This document shows, piece after piece, positions 1-10,641 of a DNA stretch of 64,000 nt. The position numbers were made by a program, and so were the translations under genes. The first letter of the stretch is position 1. Each line of letters starts with the position of its first letter. Origin of the DNA: Paenibacillus sp. FSL K6-3182 (GTDB lineage Bacteria > Bacillota > Bacilli > Paenibacillales > Paenibacillaceae); contig NZ_CP150265.1 in NCBI RefSeq assembly GCF_037976325.1, positions 3,591,501 through 3,655,500 on the forward strand, in the 5' to 3' direction. Under the pieces are notes generated by a model. It had not been told where the DNA came from. It was given only the letters and a program-made list of their open reading frames with translations, and did not search any database.

Positions 1-355
1 CGTATTCTGCTTTCTTTTCCATCGCCTTGCCGAGTTGCTGGATCATGAATTCCATATCTATGGTTTCTCCTGTTGCAGAAGTACCACTGTGGGCAAAGTG
101 ACCGATGTTAACAAGACCATCGTTCCAAATATCTCTGGTGACGAAGTTGTTGATCTCCGCTAGTTCTGACTCTACAGTAGGTTTTTCATCTGACTGAGAC
201 GAATTATCTAGTTGTATCCCCGCATCTTTGAAAGCTTGCTGTACTTGTTCTTGCAATTTCTCTTCTTCGGTTTTCTCTTTTCCGCAACCTGCAAATACTG
301 CCATCGTGACTAAGCACAGAATGATGTATACGCTCTTTTTACCCCATTTTGACAT
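1..355 (-). CDS. Putative lipoprotein, 3' end beyond window
   Basis: The reading frame starts at an ATG (complement of 353-355) behind a good GGGAGAG ribosome site and runs off the left edge without a stop. The N-terminus has a lysine-rich start, a hydrophobic stretch and a lipobox (VFAGC, Cys about residue 23), so it should be a lipid-anchored extracytoplasmic protein. The following residues are charged and probably coiled (TEEEKLQEQVQQAF), then a more globular part begins. I do not recognise the family. Only 118 residues are visible. The call of a real lipoprotein gene is well supported; the function is unknown. Confidence 0.8.
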   Translation of the reverse strand, partial: MSKWGKKSVYIILCLVTMAVFAGCGKEKTEEEKLQEQVQQAFKDAGIQLDNSSQSDEKPTVESELAEINNFVTRDIWNDGLVNIGHFAHSGTSATGETIDMEFMIQQLGKAMEKKAEY

Positions 356-496
356 TTTAAGTCTCTCCCTTTTTTTCAATAATTTCCTACATTTACTATT
401 ATCGGTTTTGTAGACGGGTTATTTAATACACAAAATAAAGTCAACCATCTAAGCTAATAACTTGTCTTGAATCTAGGCGTTGATAAAAACAAAAAC

Positions 497-528
497 GAAA
501 AGCACGCCAGAAATCAGGCATGCTTTTC
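497..528 (-). terminator. Rho-independent terminator, minus strand
   Basis: A 12-bp stem with a single C.A mismatch (GAAAAGCaCGCC pairing with GGCaTGCTTTTC) has an 8-base loop. On the minus strand it is followed by a T-rich tract (GTTTTTGTTTTT). It sits just downstream of the gene remnant at 566-730, where no intact gene is visible. Confidence 0.7.
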
Positions 529-565
529 GAAGATTCAATTTGATCCATAAAGCGAAAGTTTTATA

Positions 566-730
566 TCACTTTGCAATCGTTATATCGCCAGAATTAGGAT
601 TAAATGCCCCACCCATGTCTGAAAACTATTCTGTACTTTCATCGTTAATTTTTGCCCATTTAGCAGTCAGGGATGGTTTGTACTTTGTTGCAGTGATTTG
701 ATCATTTCGATGATAGTTTTCTTCGTGAAA
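566..730 (-). pseudogene. Possible remnant of the 3' end of a gene
   Basis: Read on the minus strand, this stretch gives a protein-like frame (ITATKYKPSLTAKWAKIN) interrupted by an in-frame TAG at 626-628. The frame resumes as FSDMGGAFNPNSGDITIAK and stops 38 bases before a strong terminator. It has no start codon with a ribosome site, and a TAA closes it on the 5' side. The arrangement of tail, stop and terminator suggests the end of a decayed gene. No family is recognised, and chance cannot be excluded for so short a frame. Confidence 0.3.
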
Positions 731-1092
731 TTATAACTTGTATTTTGTATACCTATCTATAAATGGCCTGTAAGCCATACCGCAAATGGTTTTCTATTCA
801 TCCAGTAAATGAGTAATATCCAGTTTCCAGTTCATCCCCCTTATACTTATGTAAATGTTATTTAACTACCTACTATATACACCCTAATCTACAATTAAGT
901 ACGTAACTTAGTGTCAATAATAGGGTTTCAGTAGTGGGAGCTTTATGTTATGACAATCTGGACGTTTTTTGAGGGTCCACTGCCCCAAATAAGAATAAAC
1001 ACGGTCGGATGCTCTGGCATCTGTTCCAAAAATGTGCTGTCTTCTTATATCATCGTTTTACAAGCATTTTGCATAGCTCAATACATAATTTC
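731..1092. other. AT-rich intergenic stretch, nothing recognised
   Basis: I see no start codon with a ribosome site, no coding-like frame and no strong repeat here. A short plus-strand frame at 1009-1269 runs antisense into the end of the large secreted-protein gene and is judged a shadow. Confidence 0.5.
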
Positions 1093-1131
1093 AAAAATAA
1101 AAAACTGAGTGGATCGTTCTCATCCACTCAG
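1093..1131 (-). terminator. Rho-independent terminator of the secreted-protein gene
   Basis: A perfect 10-bp stem (CTGAGTGGAT / ATCCACTCAG, 1105-1131) is followed on the minus strand by a T-tract (TTTTTTATTTTT). It begins 10 bases after the stop codon of the large secreted protein. Confidence 0.9.
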
Positions 1132-1140
1132 CTCTTAGGG

Positions 1141-4100
1141 TTATTTTACAATAATTTGTATAACTTCACTTACCGTTGTTCCGCTTCCATTCATAAACTC
1201 ACCGCGATATTGATAAATGCCAGGAGCTTTTCCCGAAAATTGTGTATTTGCCGATTGGGCATTTGGTGAGTGTGAAGATAAAGATTGCGTTTCAATAAGT
1301 TCGCCATTTTCATATAATCGATACTGTGCTGCGTTCGTGCCCCACCACATATTTGCAGTAATGGTATAGTTCCCATCTTGATCCCAGTTGTCACTGGATA
1401 ACACAGGTTTGCCAGGATTCGCATCAGCCACGGTGACGGTATGTGGATCACATGAAGTCGTTCCATACAAATTTGATAACTCACATGTATACACATAGGT
1501 TCCATTTGGCTTGCCTTGAATTGGAATAATGGAAGTTTGGGCAGCTGGCGAATCAACGGGCAATGACTTTGTTTGGATCAATTGGCCATTCTCGTACAAC
1601 TTATATAGTGAGCCATTGGTTCCCCACCACATATTCATCGCAACATCATAATTGCCATCATGTAAGCCTGTCGCAGCACCGCTATTATTCGAAAGAGTCG
1701 GTTTACCTGGCGCCTCATTCACAATCAGCTCCGGATTAACGGAATGCCGATCGAATTTGACTGCATCAACCCTCGTATAGATCATATCGGCAGGAAGTGT
1801 TGGCGGGTCTACCGTTGTAGGAGTAACCCTGGTTAAACGAACATACTCGCTGCCGTCTCCTGTAAAGTTGAACGTTCCTAAATTAACCCAACCCGATGAG
1901 CCAACTGTTGCATCGATATATGTGACCTCGGTACCTGACTGATGCTTCACTTCCACTTTGACATAATTATCGTTTGCCGTCGTATGGACGATCTTGTAGA
2001 TGGAGACCGTATATTTCCCCTCTGGAAACTGGCCTTTCCACGTTGCTGATGATCCTTGTACTGTAGAGTAGCGGGACTTAACCCCAATTTTGTATCCGGC
2101 TAAGTTGCTTTGGCTCCAAGACCCTTCTGTCGTGTATAACCCCGTTGTATTTGTACTGTCGACGATAACCGTTAGGTCCTTGATCGCGATGGTCAAAGGC
2201 GGTGTTGTTAAGGTCACTCCGTAAATCGTTACAGTGGCCCATACCTCAATGTGATCTGTGTCTCCATCAAGATTTAGAAGGGTCAACCTACCGCTGCTGT
2301 CTACTTCAGCCAAATCCGTACGATCAACGAAATACTGTACATTGGCCTGTGTAAGATCACCGATCAAACCGTTATCCAAATAGCCGGTTACGCTCAGTTG
2401 TGCAGTTTGAGTCATCTGCAGCTCGTTCCGATCGGATAGGATCACCGCAGACTCTAATTGCGGCATCCTGTTCGGGTCCACCCACATGATCGCATCGGCA
2501 ACTACACGAGACTTATTGGCCTTATTGGTTAGTTCCACGTACCCGCTATTCCCTGCTGCAAAAGGATAATCGCCTAAGTGCACCCAAGTTCCATTTGCCG
2601 TTGTCTCATCAACGGCAACCGTCTCGGAGCCCCCGCTATAATAAACGTTAAATGAGGCATTCGTTGCCCAGTTTTCACTCGCAGCCGTTATTTGCGGAAG
2701 CTTGTAATACACACTGTAAGTAACAGTATCAGGCAGCTCCGGCCGCCATATAATTTTGCTTGTCGCTGTGCCGGCGGTCGATTTGGCATACACATAGTTA
2801 TCGTAGTAATAGTCGTTAGCCGTTGTATCCCTTATCCAGACCCCTTCTGTCTCCGCCTCGGTATTATCTACAATAATAGATGAACCCTCCTGCCAATCGG
2901 GTTGGACTGGAGTTTCGGATACCTTATCAGGCAGATAAAGTGTCCGTTTGCGGGTTTGTTTCCCGTCCGATTCCACGTAATAAGTGAAGGTTTGAGATAA
3001 GTCGTTCACCCGTATTGACCATTCCATCGGATATATCGTATCTGGGATGGTTGTATACGTAGCCCCGCCATCCAAGGAATAATGGATTGTCGCTGGTTTC
3101 GTCGTTTTTGCCTGTACATAAGCATCATAAACCGTCTCGTCGGGCTTTACGATCAGCATCCCTTTAACCGCATCGATTGGACTGTGGGTATCGAAGAAGT
3201 AGCTTGCATCCGATGTATCAGCAGTTCTAACCTGATGCAGCGGCACATCAATCTGGAGTCCCTCAACAATGATAGCGGTTATCCCTTTGCTTGAAACCGT
3301 AGCTTGAATAATTCCGCCACTCATAACCGTTTGTTCTGGTGTGCCATTATCGCGGATGATGGTTACGGTATAATCTAGTGACGGGTTGAAACCAATGATT
3401 TGCTCATTCAGTTCAATCGAAGTCTGAACTTCATCTGACGATGCGTTGCTTAGCCCGATATAGAATTTATCCCCGCTCTCTCCCGTTATCCAGTTCAATT
3501 GAGGATCGTTAGTCTGGATAATTCCCTTGGGCATCCAGAGCCAAACGTCGGAATTACCGTAGAAATGACCTGGTTTATTGCCATAAAGGTGATATTTGAA
3601 CCATAAAAAATTCGTTTCGAATACGGAAGGAAATGTAATACTCCCGTTCGATTTTAATGATTGTTCGCTGATCAAATAATCCATCGTTTGCCCGAGCTGC
3701 CCCGGAATATGGTGATAGTAGATGGATGTAGCCCCGCTTGGGCCTTCCAGAGGAAAATCCGGTTCAAGTTGGCTAACGGCAAAGCCCTTATAGTAATAAC
3801 CTGGATAGCTGGAATATCGACCAATAACCGAATTATGAGCGATATCCTGCAGCAGTTTATCACCTGTATAGAGCGACAATCGCAGCATGAATGGAGCTTC
3901 CTGAGCATTCATCCGATAATAGCTGGTTGTGCTTCCTGCTTCAAACGTCAATCCGCTCGGTGAAACAAGCCAACTATCCGCTTGTACGCCTCCTGCTACA
4001 TCTTCTGGGAGCTTGCTCCTAGGATATTGGTATTTTCCGCTTTCCGGCCAATGGAACGACTCCGCGTAATTATACGTCTCGGGCTGTGGAATTGTAACGG

Positions 4101-6756
4101 TACCTTCAGGAACTGGTCGAGCAACGAACATGGTGGCATACCGTTTGGCTTCCTTATAAGCGGCATTTAAGTATTTGGGATCCTGTGTTTCCTCGTAAAG
4201 CTCCAAAATCTCCATCCACAGCTTGCTATAATAATAAATGAATTCATTTTTACTCACATTAACGGATTCAGGAGTATCGATATACTGCAGGATATAGCTG
4301 TCGGCTGCATCCTTGGCAGCCTGTAAATACTGCGCATCTCCCGTCATCCGATACATCATCAGGGGCTGAATGACAGGACCCCGGTCTTTCTGGTCAGGAT
4401 CACGCACGAGGTATTCTTCCTTTGCCAACGCCCCAATTCCTGCTGAAGTGCCCATCATCTGATTGACAGCGGCTACGCTTGAAACATCGAACGGCAGGGT
4501 GGCCATTTTCCATAACGAAGGCACGCCATATACTTTCTTCTGCGTCGGCGACCAACCGATGCCATTTCGCGATACGCCATACTGGACGGACGGCAATGCT
4601 CTCGTATCGTAAAGCTGGTCATCCCCAGTCAAATAATAAGCCCCCAAAAGGACTGCATTCGAGCTTGTTCGAACGCTATCCTCGTTTTCGATATCAATAA
4701 AGCCCTTGGCACGGCTCCACCATCCGCTGGGTGACGGGACATACTGAACAGAGTCGTCCCCTTGCGGCTCAATCTTAAGCAGATCGATCATATTGAACAT
4801 TGCGTCAGTAAGCGATTGATCTGATACATTTTCCCGGTATGCCGAATAACCGTACTCATTGCGAAGAATGTCCGCGTAGGACTCATAAAGATTGCTTTTT
4901 TGTGCGATTAGCCCCATATGAAATCGATAGGTGTTTTCTGCGCTCATTTGCGAATAAGTCCCTAACTGAGGAGCATATAGGATTGGCTGCACGCTGCCTT
5001 CGTTGTTGACAAGGCTCATGCCAAGCCGTTGTTTCGTAACGCCTCCCGTCGGTTCAAATTCAACCGGAAGCTCTTCCGAAGGTACAAATACCCCATACGT
5101 CAATGGATTCTCCGCACCGTCATTCTTCTCCACCAGACTCATCGGAGCGCTCAGCTCCCTAAGGCTTGTGGATTCCACCGTACCAACCATTTTTGCATGC
5201 GACCTAAATCCATTTAATACTTCATTGATGCCAGAGATTTGCTCTGTTGTGAAGGATTGATATCCAATTACATAATTACCATCACGGCGAGGCGTGAAGG
5301 CGAAGGAAACATCTGGTTTATCTCCTGACATGGACCAGTTCACTTCAAAATCGTAATCACTGCCATGCATAGAATCGGTTAATACCGCCGTCCGGCTGTC
5401 GGGAAAATGGATCTCGTCGAATGTAATCCAGCGTTTGTTCATCGTATCGTAGTAATTGGTTCGGCTCCCCGCATTCCCATCCAATAAAACCCACTGCTCC
5501 TCAAGCCTTTCCGACACATTGTTTATTGGCATCCAGTTCCCCGTGTCCGTGTTCTTGTAGAACATGTCACGAACGATGGATTTGCCTCCATCCCATGCTG
5601 CCTCATAAAAGGTCGCCTTATAATTTGCATTTTCGATGCTGCCTTTTTCTGTGTAACTGAGATTCGCTAATGTACGGCTCCGCAGCGCGGGCAACGGCGG
5701 AGCTTGCTGACGGATATTCCCTTCAAATTTGACTGCATCGGCCCGAGTAATAATCGTGCCCGTCGTAGGTTGCATTCGAGTCAGCCTGACAAATTCGGTA
5801 TCATCACCACTAAAATAATACTCCCCCAAATCCACCCATCCGACCGATGGACCTGACGTAGGTCTAAGATCCATAAATAAAACATCCGTAATCCCGTTGT
5901 GAACAATCTCAATCTTTACATTACTGTCTGCTTTATCCGCCCAATCAAGCTTATAGAACGATATTCTCGCCGTCCCTGCCTCCAAGCGTGGATTCCAAGT
6001 GATGCTTCTACCTACCGCGTCCGTATACTTGGAACTGGAATTATTGTATCCTCTCACTCCCGCACTTGTGGTCCAATAAGGAGCGGAGAACCCGTTACTC
6101 GCGTTACCTACATCTACGGTGACGATATTATCAATCGTGAGGCTTCCATCATCAAGAATGATCGTCTTATGCGGCTCTTTCTGCTGAATATTCCCTTCGA
6201 ACTTGACCGCATCTGCTCGCGTAAGTATCGTGCTCGTGGTGCTGGTAGACCGTGTCATTTTAACGAATTCCTCACCAACCCCGGAAAAATAGTATTCTCC
6301 CAAATCAACCCATCCCACAGGAGGGCCAGATGAGGGTCTCAGATCCAGAAAGAGTACATCCGTCGTTCCATTATGAACGATTTCGATTTTTACATTGCTA
6401 TCAGCCTTATCCTCCCAGTTAAGCTTGTATAACGATATTTTCGCAGTTCCTGCTTCCAAGCGCGGATTCCATGTTATCGATCTGCCTGCTGTACTCGTAT
6501 ATTTGGAGCTGGAATGATCATACCCTTTCACCCCTGTGCTAGTGGTCCAATTTGGAGCCGAATATCCATTGTTCTCGTTACCCGCATCAGGTGTCACAAC
6601 ATCATCGATCGTGATGCTTCCGTCATCGATGATAATCGTCTGATAAGGTAAGTTCTCCGCATAAGCGGTCGTTATTCCGACCAGGCTGAAAGGAACTACT
6701 ATCGTCAACATGAAAACGATGAAGAAAAACAGCTTCCTTTTGACCAAACCACTCAC
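1141..6756 (-). CDS. Large secreted multidomain protein, probable polysaccharide-active enzyme
   Basis: A protein of 1871 residues if started at the GTG at 6754-6756, which has GGAG five bases upstream; an upstream ATG-type frame to 6828 has no ribosome site. Residues 1-33 form a signal peptide ending AYA. Two tandem copies of about 158 residues follow (about 38-196 and 197-345), resembling golvesin/Xly carbohydrate-binding-like domains. The centre (about 400-1100) is rich in Trp/Tyr and amphipathic helices, consistent with an alpha/alpha-toroid hydrolase or lyase. Two further golvesin-like domains lie near 1295-1425 and 1530-1675. The C-terminus has two chitinase-A-N/Ig-like repeats, each with an MWWGTN motif. 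It has its own promoter with the same 40-bp element as the transporter operon. The exact substrate and catalytic class are unknown; extracellular polysaccharide cleavage is inferred from the neighbours. Confidence 0.85.
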   Translation of the reverse strand: MSGLVKRKLFFFIVFMLTIVVPFSLVGITTAYAENLPYQTIIIDDGSITIDDVVTPDAGNENNGYSAPNWTTSTGVKGYDHSSSKYTSTAGRSITWNPRLEAGTAKISLYKLNWEDKADSNVKIEIVHNGTTDVLFLDLRPSSGPPVGWVDLGEYYFSGVGEEFVKMTRSTSTTSTILTRADAVKFEGNIQQKEPHKTIILDDGSLTIDNIVTVDVGNASNGFSAPYWTTSAGVRGYNNSSSKYTDAVGRSITWNPRLEAGTARISFYKLDWADKADSNVKIEIVHNGITDVLFMDLRPTSGPSVGWVDLGEYYFSGDDTEFVRLTRMQPTTGTIITRADAVKFEGNIRQQAPPLPALRSRTLANLSYTEKGSIENANYKATFYEAAWDGGKSIVRDMFYKNTDTGNWMPINNVSERLEEQWVLLDGNAGSRTNYYDTMNKRWITFDEIHFPDSRTAVLTDSMHGSDYDFEVNWSMSGDKPDVSFAFTPRRDGNYVIGYQSFTTEQISGINEVLNGFRSHAKMVGTVESTSLRELSAPMSLVEKNDGAENPLTYGVFVPSEELPVEFEPTGGVTKQRLGMSLVNNEGSVQPILYAPQLGTYSQMSAENTYRFHMGLIAQKSNLYESYADILRNEYGYSAYRENVSDQSLTDAMFNMIDLLKIEPQGDDSVQYVPSPSGWWSRAKGFIDIENEDSVRTSSNAVLLGAYYLTGDDQLYDTRALPSVQYGVSRNGIGWSPTQKKVYGVPSLWKMATLPFDVSSVAAVNQMMGTSAGIGALAKEEYLVRDPDQKDRGPVIQPLMMYRMTGDAQYLQAAKDAADSYILQYIDTPESVNVSKNEFIYYYSKLWMEILELYEETQDPKYLNAAYKEAKRYATMFVARPVPEGTVTIPQPETYNYAESFHWPESGKYQYPRSKLPEDVAGGVQADSWLVSPSGLTFEAGSTTSYYRMNAQEAPFMLRLSLYTGDKLLQDIAHNSVIGRYSSYPGYYYKGFAVSQLEPDFPLEGPSGATSIYYHHIPGQLGQTMDYLISEQSLKSNGSITFPSVFETNFLWFKYHLYGNKPGHFYGNSDVWLWMPKGIIQTNDPQLNWITGESGDKFYIGLSNASSDEVQTSIELNEQIIGFNPSLDYTVTIIRDNGTPEQTVMSGGIIQATVSSKGITAIIVEGLQIDVPLHQVRTADTSDASYFFDTHSPIDAVKGMLIVKPDETVYDAYVQAKTTKPATIHYSLDGGATYTTIPDTIYPMEWSIRVNDLSQTFTYYVESDGKQTRKRTLYLPDKVSETPVQPDWQEGSSIIVDNTEAETEGVWIRDTTANDYYYDNYVYAKSTAGTATSKIIWRPELPDTVTYSVYYKLPQITAASENWATNASFNVYYSGGSETVAVDETTANGTWVHLGDYPFAAGNSGYVELTNKANKSRVVADAIMWVDPNRMPQLESAVILSDRNELQMTQTAQLSVTGYLDNGLIGDLTQANVQYFVDRTDLAEVDSSGRLTLLNLDGDTDHIEVWATVTIYGVTLTTPPLTIAIKDLTVIVDSTNTTGLYTTEGSWSQSNLAGYKIGVKSRYSTVQGSSATWKGQFPEGKYTVSIYKIVHTTANDNYVKVEVKHQSGTEVTYIDATVGSSGWVNLGTFNFTGDGSEYVRLTRVTPTTVDPPTLPADMIYTRVDAVKFDRHSVNPELIVNEAPGKPTLSNNSGAATGLHDGNYDVAMNMWWGTNGSLYKLYENGQLIQTKSLPVDSPAAQTSIIPIQGKPNGTYVYTCELSNLYGTTSCDPHTVTVADANPGKPVLSSDNWDQDGNYTITANMWWGTNAAQYRLYENGELIETQSLSSHSPNAQSANTQFSGKAPGIYQYRGEFMNGSGTTVSEVIQIIVK
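5719..6666 (-). repeat. Tandem intragenic duplication, 2 x 474 bp
   Basis: Two adjacent in-frame units (5719-6192 and 6193-6666, offset 474 bases = 158 codons) encode near-identical golvesin-like domains with the shared phrases [11 protein letters not shown] and [12 protein letters not shown]. The DNA is similar but diverged at many third positions, so the duplication is not recent. Confidence 0.85.
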
Positions 6757-6867
6757 AGCCTCTCCTTTAAATGATAACGCTTCCAAAATAATAATGCCCC
6801 CTTTGCTTGAATGATCGTAAAAAAGCAATTAGCCTAATCCATCAGCTAATCCAGCTCCTTCGTTTTT

Positions 6868-6931
6868 ATCATAGCATGTCACATCACCATGAAATTTCTT
6901 TCATTTTAACAATTTCTTATAAGATTTTAAG
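6868..6931 (-). promoter_or_regulatory. Promoter with 40-bp operator copy 2 (secreted-protein gene)
   Basis: On the minus strand an extended -10 box (TGCTATGAT, 6876-6868) lies 15 bases downstream of a 40-bp element at 6892-6931. That element is 36/40 identical to 17620-17659, and both contain the uninterrupted 15-mer AATTTCTTATAAGAT (plus strand) with the palindrome CTTATAAG. The element covers the -35 region, as expected for an activator site. The transcript would have a leader of about 105 bases before the GTG. Confidence 0.8.
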
Positions 6932-7030
6932 CGATAAGAAAAGGGTATCCGTTTCTCATAGAAATTGAAGAATACTTTATCGTGTGAAACATATAAAATC
7001 TTCTATCAAAAATTCGTATATCTAAAAAAG

Positions 7031-7082
7031 AAACCTACATCCTAATTGACCGCTCAATTGCAGTCAGATAGAATGTAGGTTT
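7031..7082 (-). terminator. Terminator ending the uptake/enzyme operon
   Basis: A 10-bp outer stem (AAACCTACAT / ATGTAGGTTT) is followed on the minus strand by CTTTTTT. It starts 19 bases after the SGNH hydrolase stop codon and separates the operon from the independently promoted secreted-protein gene. Confidence 0.8.
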
Positions 7083-7100
7083 TCCAAGTGGACAAATCTA

Positions 7101-8309
7101 TTATAATGGCGGCTGCACCACTAGTAGCTTCCCAAGCTGAATGACCGTTTGATCATACCAAGCTGGATGCTGCCGAACATGGTTCATACTTTTTGCATTG
7201 CCGCTTGCCTCAAACACGGCTGCTTTGTCTGTCTTCTCGTGATCGACTTCGAAGCGAACCGTATGTTTCCCATTCGGTAGCTCCGGCAAGAAAACATATT
7301 GATTTCGATTATGATCGTTATAGGGTGTGAATCGGTCGATAAGGAAGGGTTCACCTCCATCAACTGACACCTTTAATCGGCCAGAATCAGGCCCCCCGAT
7401 ATCGAATAACCCGAGATGGGTCCCCTCGAATTGCACAGTTATAGCCTCTCCAGGATCGACAGCTCGCCATAGGCCAGGGAACAACCAATTGTACTCACGC
7501 ACTAACGCAAAATCATCGGGGGTCATGTAAGACCATCCTTCCGAAAAAAGAGTAAGATTATCCAGCGGCAGCATGGATGCATACTCCCAAGGGTTAGCCG
7601 GGACCAATGGATTCCGAGGCAAGTGATATTCGAGTCTTCCCTGATGATCGCGAAGCTCGCTTATTTTCTCAAATGACCGGGTAATTGTATCCGTATAAAT
7701 CTGATGCCCTTCGGGAATTGTCGGATGGACCGAATCATGCGTAAAAATAACGGCTCCCTGGTTAGACTGCTCTGCCATTGAGGTGAAAATGAGCTTTCCA
7801 TCGGATACCAATTGACTGACCGCTACGCCCAGATGAATGGAAGGAATACCGTAATAATCGGCCACTTCCTCCTGCATAATAGCCCCCTTCTGGTATTCGC
7901 CGGCTTGAAATAAGGGCACATCTCGCTCCTTCAGCGTATAAACGAACAAAATGTCGGTAAACGGGCTTCGCTTGCGGATCTGTCGGACAATTCCTTCGAT
8001 CCGCGCCTTGGATTCGGGGACTCCGCCATCGTTACCAACAAATTCGACAAACACGAGATCAGGCTGATGACGCAGTACATCCATCTCCAAGCGGGCACAG
8101 CCGAGGTCTGATCCTGTCCCATCAATGCCTGCGTTCACAGAGCGGATTTCCGAATTGGGATATTTATCTCGAAGCCAATCTCCCGTCATGACCCTATATC
8201 CTTGAGAACGCGTATTGCTGCCGCCAAAATAGACAATTGTCACGGTTTCCCCATTTTCCAACTTCGAAATAACATTAGGCAGCCCTCTTCGAGGGAATAG
8301 TTCCTTCAT
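7101..8309 (-). CDS. SGNH/GDSL-family hydrolase with C-terminal beta domain
   Basis: A 402-residue protein starting at ATG 8307-8309. This start is preferred over a GTG at 8330 because AGGTGA, overlapping the TGA of the upstream gene, lies about 7 bases before it; this implies translational coupling. SGNH features are visible: block I FGGSNT (nucleophile Ser), NAGIDGTGS, the GND of VEFVGND, and a C-terminal HPTIPEGH carrying the catalytic His. After about residue 245 there is a jelly-roll-like part (LFDIGGPDSGRLKVSVDGG) like those in CE2/SGNH carbohydrate esterases. No signal peptide is present, so it should act in the cytoplasm, probably removing acyl groups from imported oligosaccharides. 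The substrate is inferred only from context. Confidence 0.85.
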   Translation of the reverse strand: MKELFPRRGLPNVISKLENGETVTIVYFGGSNTRSQGYRVMTGDWLRDKYPNSEIRSVNAGIDGTGSDLGCARLEMDVLRHQPDLVFVEFVGNDGGVPESKARIEGIVRQIRKRSPFTDILFVYTLKERDVPLFQAGEYQKGAIMQEEVADYYGIPSIHLGVAVSQLVSDGKLIFTSMAEQSNQGAVIFTHDSVHPTIPEGHQIYTDTITRSFEKISELRDHQGRLEYHLPRNPLVPANPWEYASMLPLDNLTLFSEGWSYMTPDDFALVREYNWLFPGLWRAVDPGEAITVQFEGTHLGLFDIGGPDSGRLKVSVDGGEPFLIDRFTPYNDHNRNQYVFLPELPNGKHTVRFEVDHEKTDKAAVFEASGNAKSMNHVRQHPAWYDQTVIQLGKLLVVQPPL

Positions 8310-8316
8310 CGCGACT

Positions 8317-10542
8317 TCACCTGCCCTCACTTATTAATTTCGGAGCAAAGCATTTTACAGCAAACACTTCATAGTAAGGAGAACCGTAGGTTGCGCAGAA
8401 ATGAATCCGGATTCGGGTTACGCGTTTCGCATCCACCTTATGTTTATTCAGTGTCAGATAATTACCGCGGATAATGATTTCACTCTCGGTTCCGTCTTCT
8501 AAGGTCAAGGTCACATCATAATCTTGGATAAGGAGCTCGATCGGATCGTCAAAATGCTCCAAATCCAGCCGTGAATTGAACACAAGATGGATTTCCTCCA
8601 CATTTTTGGGGCTTGCAAAGCAGAATTCCAGCCATTCCTGTCCTTTCGTACGTTCAGATATCCAACCGTTCGGCAGACCATAAGGTCTGGAGAAGCCATT
8701 GACGACATTCTCTGGGCTATACATATTTTGGGAGGGCACCAGGTCTTTGAAGCAAATGCTCTTGTTAAGCTTCTTCAGCTTAGACGGAACCTCTGGCCTA
8801 TAATGGAAGCTGACCGCTCCTGTCAACTTCTCTTCATTGCCATAAACAGCAAGGCTCGCCGCACCTTCCAGTACGATGTAGATTTTGTCGTCAGCCGGCT
8901 TCTTGCAGCTGAGGTCCAGCGTAATCCAGTCATCGTGACCTGCTGCTATAACTAATTGGTAATCTTTCAGCTCGCTGGCGGGAATATAGTTTTCCTTCCG
9001 CTCCCCGCCAAACAGCTTCACTTGCAAAGTTTCCGAATGCTCGGACCTATTTTTAATTTTGATCCGTACGCTTTCAGCCGTGGATGTCTGAATCGGCAAG
9101 ACCAAACATAACGCGTTCTCCAAGGAAATCTCTTCAGTTGAATGAAGATTATCATAGCTTCGCTGAGACGAGGCATGAATCGTTAATCCGTCAGCGAAAT
9201 AAGGATCCAACTCCTCTTGAAGCCCTACAATCGTTTGCCCGTCTCGAAGCAGCTGCGCTTGAAGCTCACCCATATGGGCTGTGACTATTTCCGCGGGGTC
9301 TGCCTCGTATTTTAAGCATAACGCAGCAGCCGTTCCTACCGCCTGCCCCATACAACCGCAGGTTGCCATAACCCTTGTAGACCCGAAAGCGACATGAGTA
9401 GCACTTATATTGCGGCCAGCGAACATGAGATTAGGAATATTGCGTGAAAATAAGCTGCGGAAAGGGATATTATACAATCCCGGCACGAAATTCCACGCTG
9501 TAGCCGGACCCTCATCGTAGATGCCTTTATTCGCATGCAGATCCATATACCAGCCTCCAACGGATACTGCATCCTCGAAATGAGGCTTTGCTGTAAGATC
9601 GTTCTGAGACAGCATGTGCTCCCCTATGAATCGCCTCGACTCCCGCTTTCCCGGAATCGGGCATACGTAATCCAGGATGAGATTGTCCACATCATCAAAC
9701 TCGCCGCTATTTTTGATATAATCCCAAATCCCGTATACCAATTTCCGCAGTTCCAATGCGATGTCTTCATTATTCTTGATAATATCCATATGACCGCCGT
9801 ATTCGAGCCACCACAATCCGCCAAGCCCGTTGATTTTCCTTGGAAAAGAGCGATGGTTTAAGCCTTTTCTAATACTATCGAAAAATGGCAACTTCGTAAT
9901 ATCGTACGCAAAGCCAGGTCTTTTGTAAGGAACGGAATAGTCTACGTTACGGGCTTGAAACAGAATCGTATCGCCCATAGTGTAATGATCCGCCACTTCG
10001 GGAGCCAAATCCTCCTTATATTCATGCTTCGCCTCTCTTCCCCATCGGAAGTGAGCACCTGCTTGATATCCAACAATGCCATCGCCGGAGCAATCGATAT
10101 AGGTTCGGCTTTCAAAACGAAATTTTCTTTCAGAAGCGAGTTGAAGGCCTTCTACCCATTTAATTCTGTCGTTTTCCATCCCCGTCTCATGCACGCATGT
10201 ATTGAGGAATAGAGAAATATTAGGCTCAGCATAAACCATGTCGAGCAAGACCGTATCCGAAAGCGAAAGCATAAGCTTCTTGTTGTATAACGGATTATAA
10301 TGAAAGATCTTCAGCTTGAGTTCTTCTACCAACCCGCCTTCACGAGCATAATAGGATGGACTGTTTCCGAGATATGCCGACCCGTTGATATGAACCCGGA
10401 CCTCGCTGCTCGCATTTCCCCCAAGAACCGGCCTATCATTAATTAGTGAAACCTGCAGCCCTTGGCGTGCGGCAGCTATAGCAGCACAAATTCCAGCAAT
10501 ACCTCCGCCTACGACGGTTACATCTGCTTTTATAAGCTCCAT
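8317..10542 (-). CDS. FAD-dependent oxidoreductase (FAD_oxidored type) with discoidin-like tail
   Basis: A 741-residue protein starting at ATG 10540-10542, which has a textbook GGAGG seven bases upstream; an ATG at 10557 overlaps that site and is less likely. The N-terminus has a dinucleotide-binding motif (VVGGGIAGICAAIAAARQG) followed by GGNASSEVR and CSGDGIVGYQAG, typical of the FAD_oxidored family found in polysaccharide-utilisation loci. Residues about 600-740 resemble an F5/8 (discoidin) carbohydrate-binding fold (NGWISERTKGQEWLEFCF). No signal peptide is present, so it should act on imported sugars. It lies between the response regulator and the SGNH hydrolase in one transcription unit. 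The chemistry (sugar oxidation or oxidative bond cleavage) cannot be told from sequence alone. Confidence 0.85.
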   Translation of the reverse strand: MELIKADVTVVGGGIAGICAAIAAARQGLQVSLINDRPVLGGNASSEVRVHINGSAYLGNSPSYYAREGGLVEELKLKIFHYNPLYNKKLMLSLSDTVLLDMVYAEPNISLFLNTCVHETGMENDRIKWVEGLQLASERKFRFESRTYIDCSGDGIVGYQAGAHFRWGREAKHEYKEDLAPEVADHYTMGDTILFQARNVDYSVPYKRPGFAYDITKLPFFDSIRKGLNHRSFPRKINGLGGLWWLEYGGHMDIIKNNEDIALELRKLVYGIWDYIKNSGEFDDVDNLILDYVCPIPGKRESRRFIGEHMLSQNDLTAKPHFEDAVSVGGWYMDLHANKGIYDEGPATAWNFVPGLYNIPFRSLFSRNIPNLMFAGRNISATHVAFGSTRVMATCGCMGQAVGTAAALCLKYEADPAEIVTAHMGELQAQLLRDGQTIVGLQEELDPYFADGLTIHASSQRSYDNLHSTEEISLENALCLVLPIQTSTAESVRIKIKNRSEHSETLQVKLFGGERKENYIPASELKDYQLVIAAGHDDWITLDLSCKKPADDKIYIVLEGAASLAVYGNEEKLTGAVSFHYRPEVPSKLKKLNKSICFKDLVPSQNMYSPENVVNGFSRPYGLPNGWISERTKGQEWLEFCFASPKNVEEIHLVFNSRLDLEHFDDPIELLIQDYDVTLTLEDGTESEIIIRGNYLTLNKHKVDAKRVTRIRIHFCATYGSPYYEVFAVKCFAPKLISEGR

Positions 10543-10641
10543 TTTGATAACCTCCATGATTAGATCCTTCTATCATGGTAATTGTTTTGGTCCTTTTTTT
10601 TTTACATGATTTCGCGAAAAAATCATACATTTTTTGCAACC

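Noticed and set aside
5899..6333. 144-codon plus-strand open frame inside the secreted-protein gene
   Set aside because: Antisense to conserved golvesin-like repeats, no ribosome site, composition rich in Arg/Ile as expected for a shadow frame.
10590..10640. Hairpin ATGATTT / AAATCAT between response regulator and oxidoreductase genes considered as a terminator
   Set aside because: On the coding strand it is followed by an A-run, not a T-run, so it should not terminate the operon.
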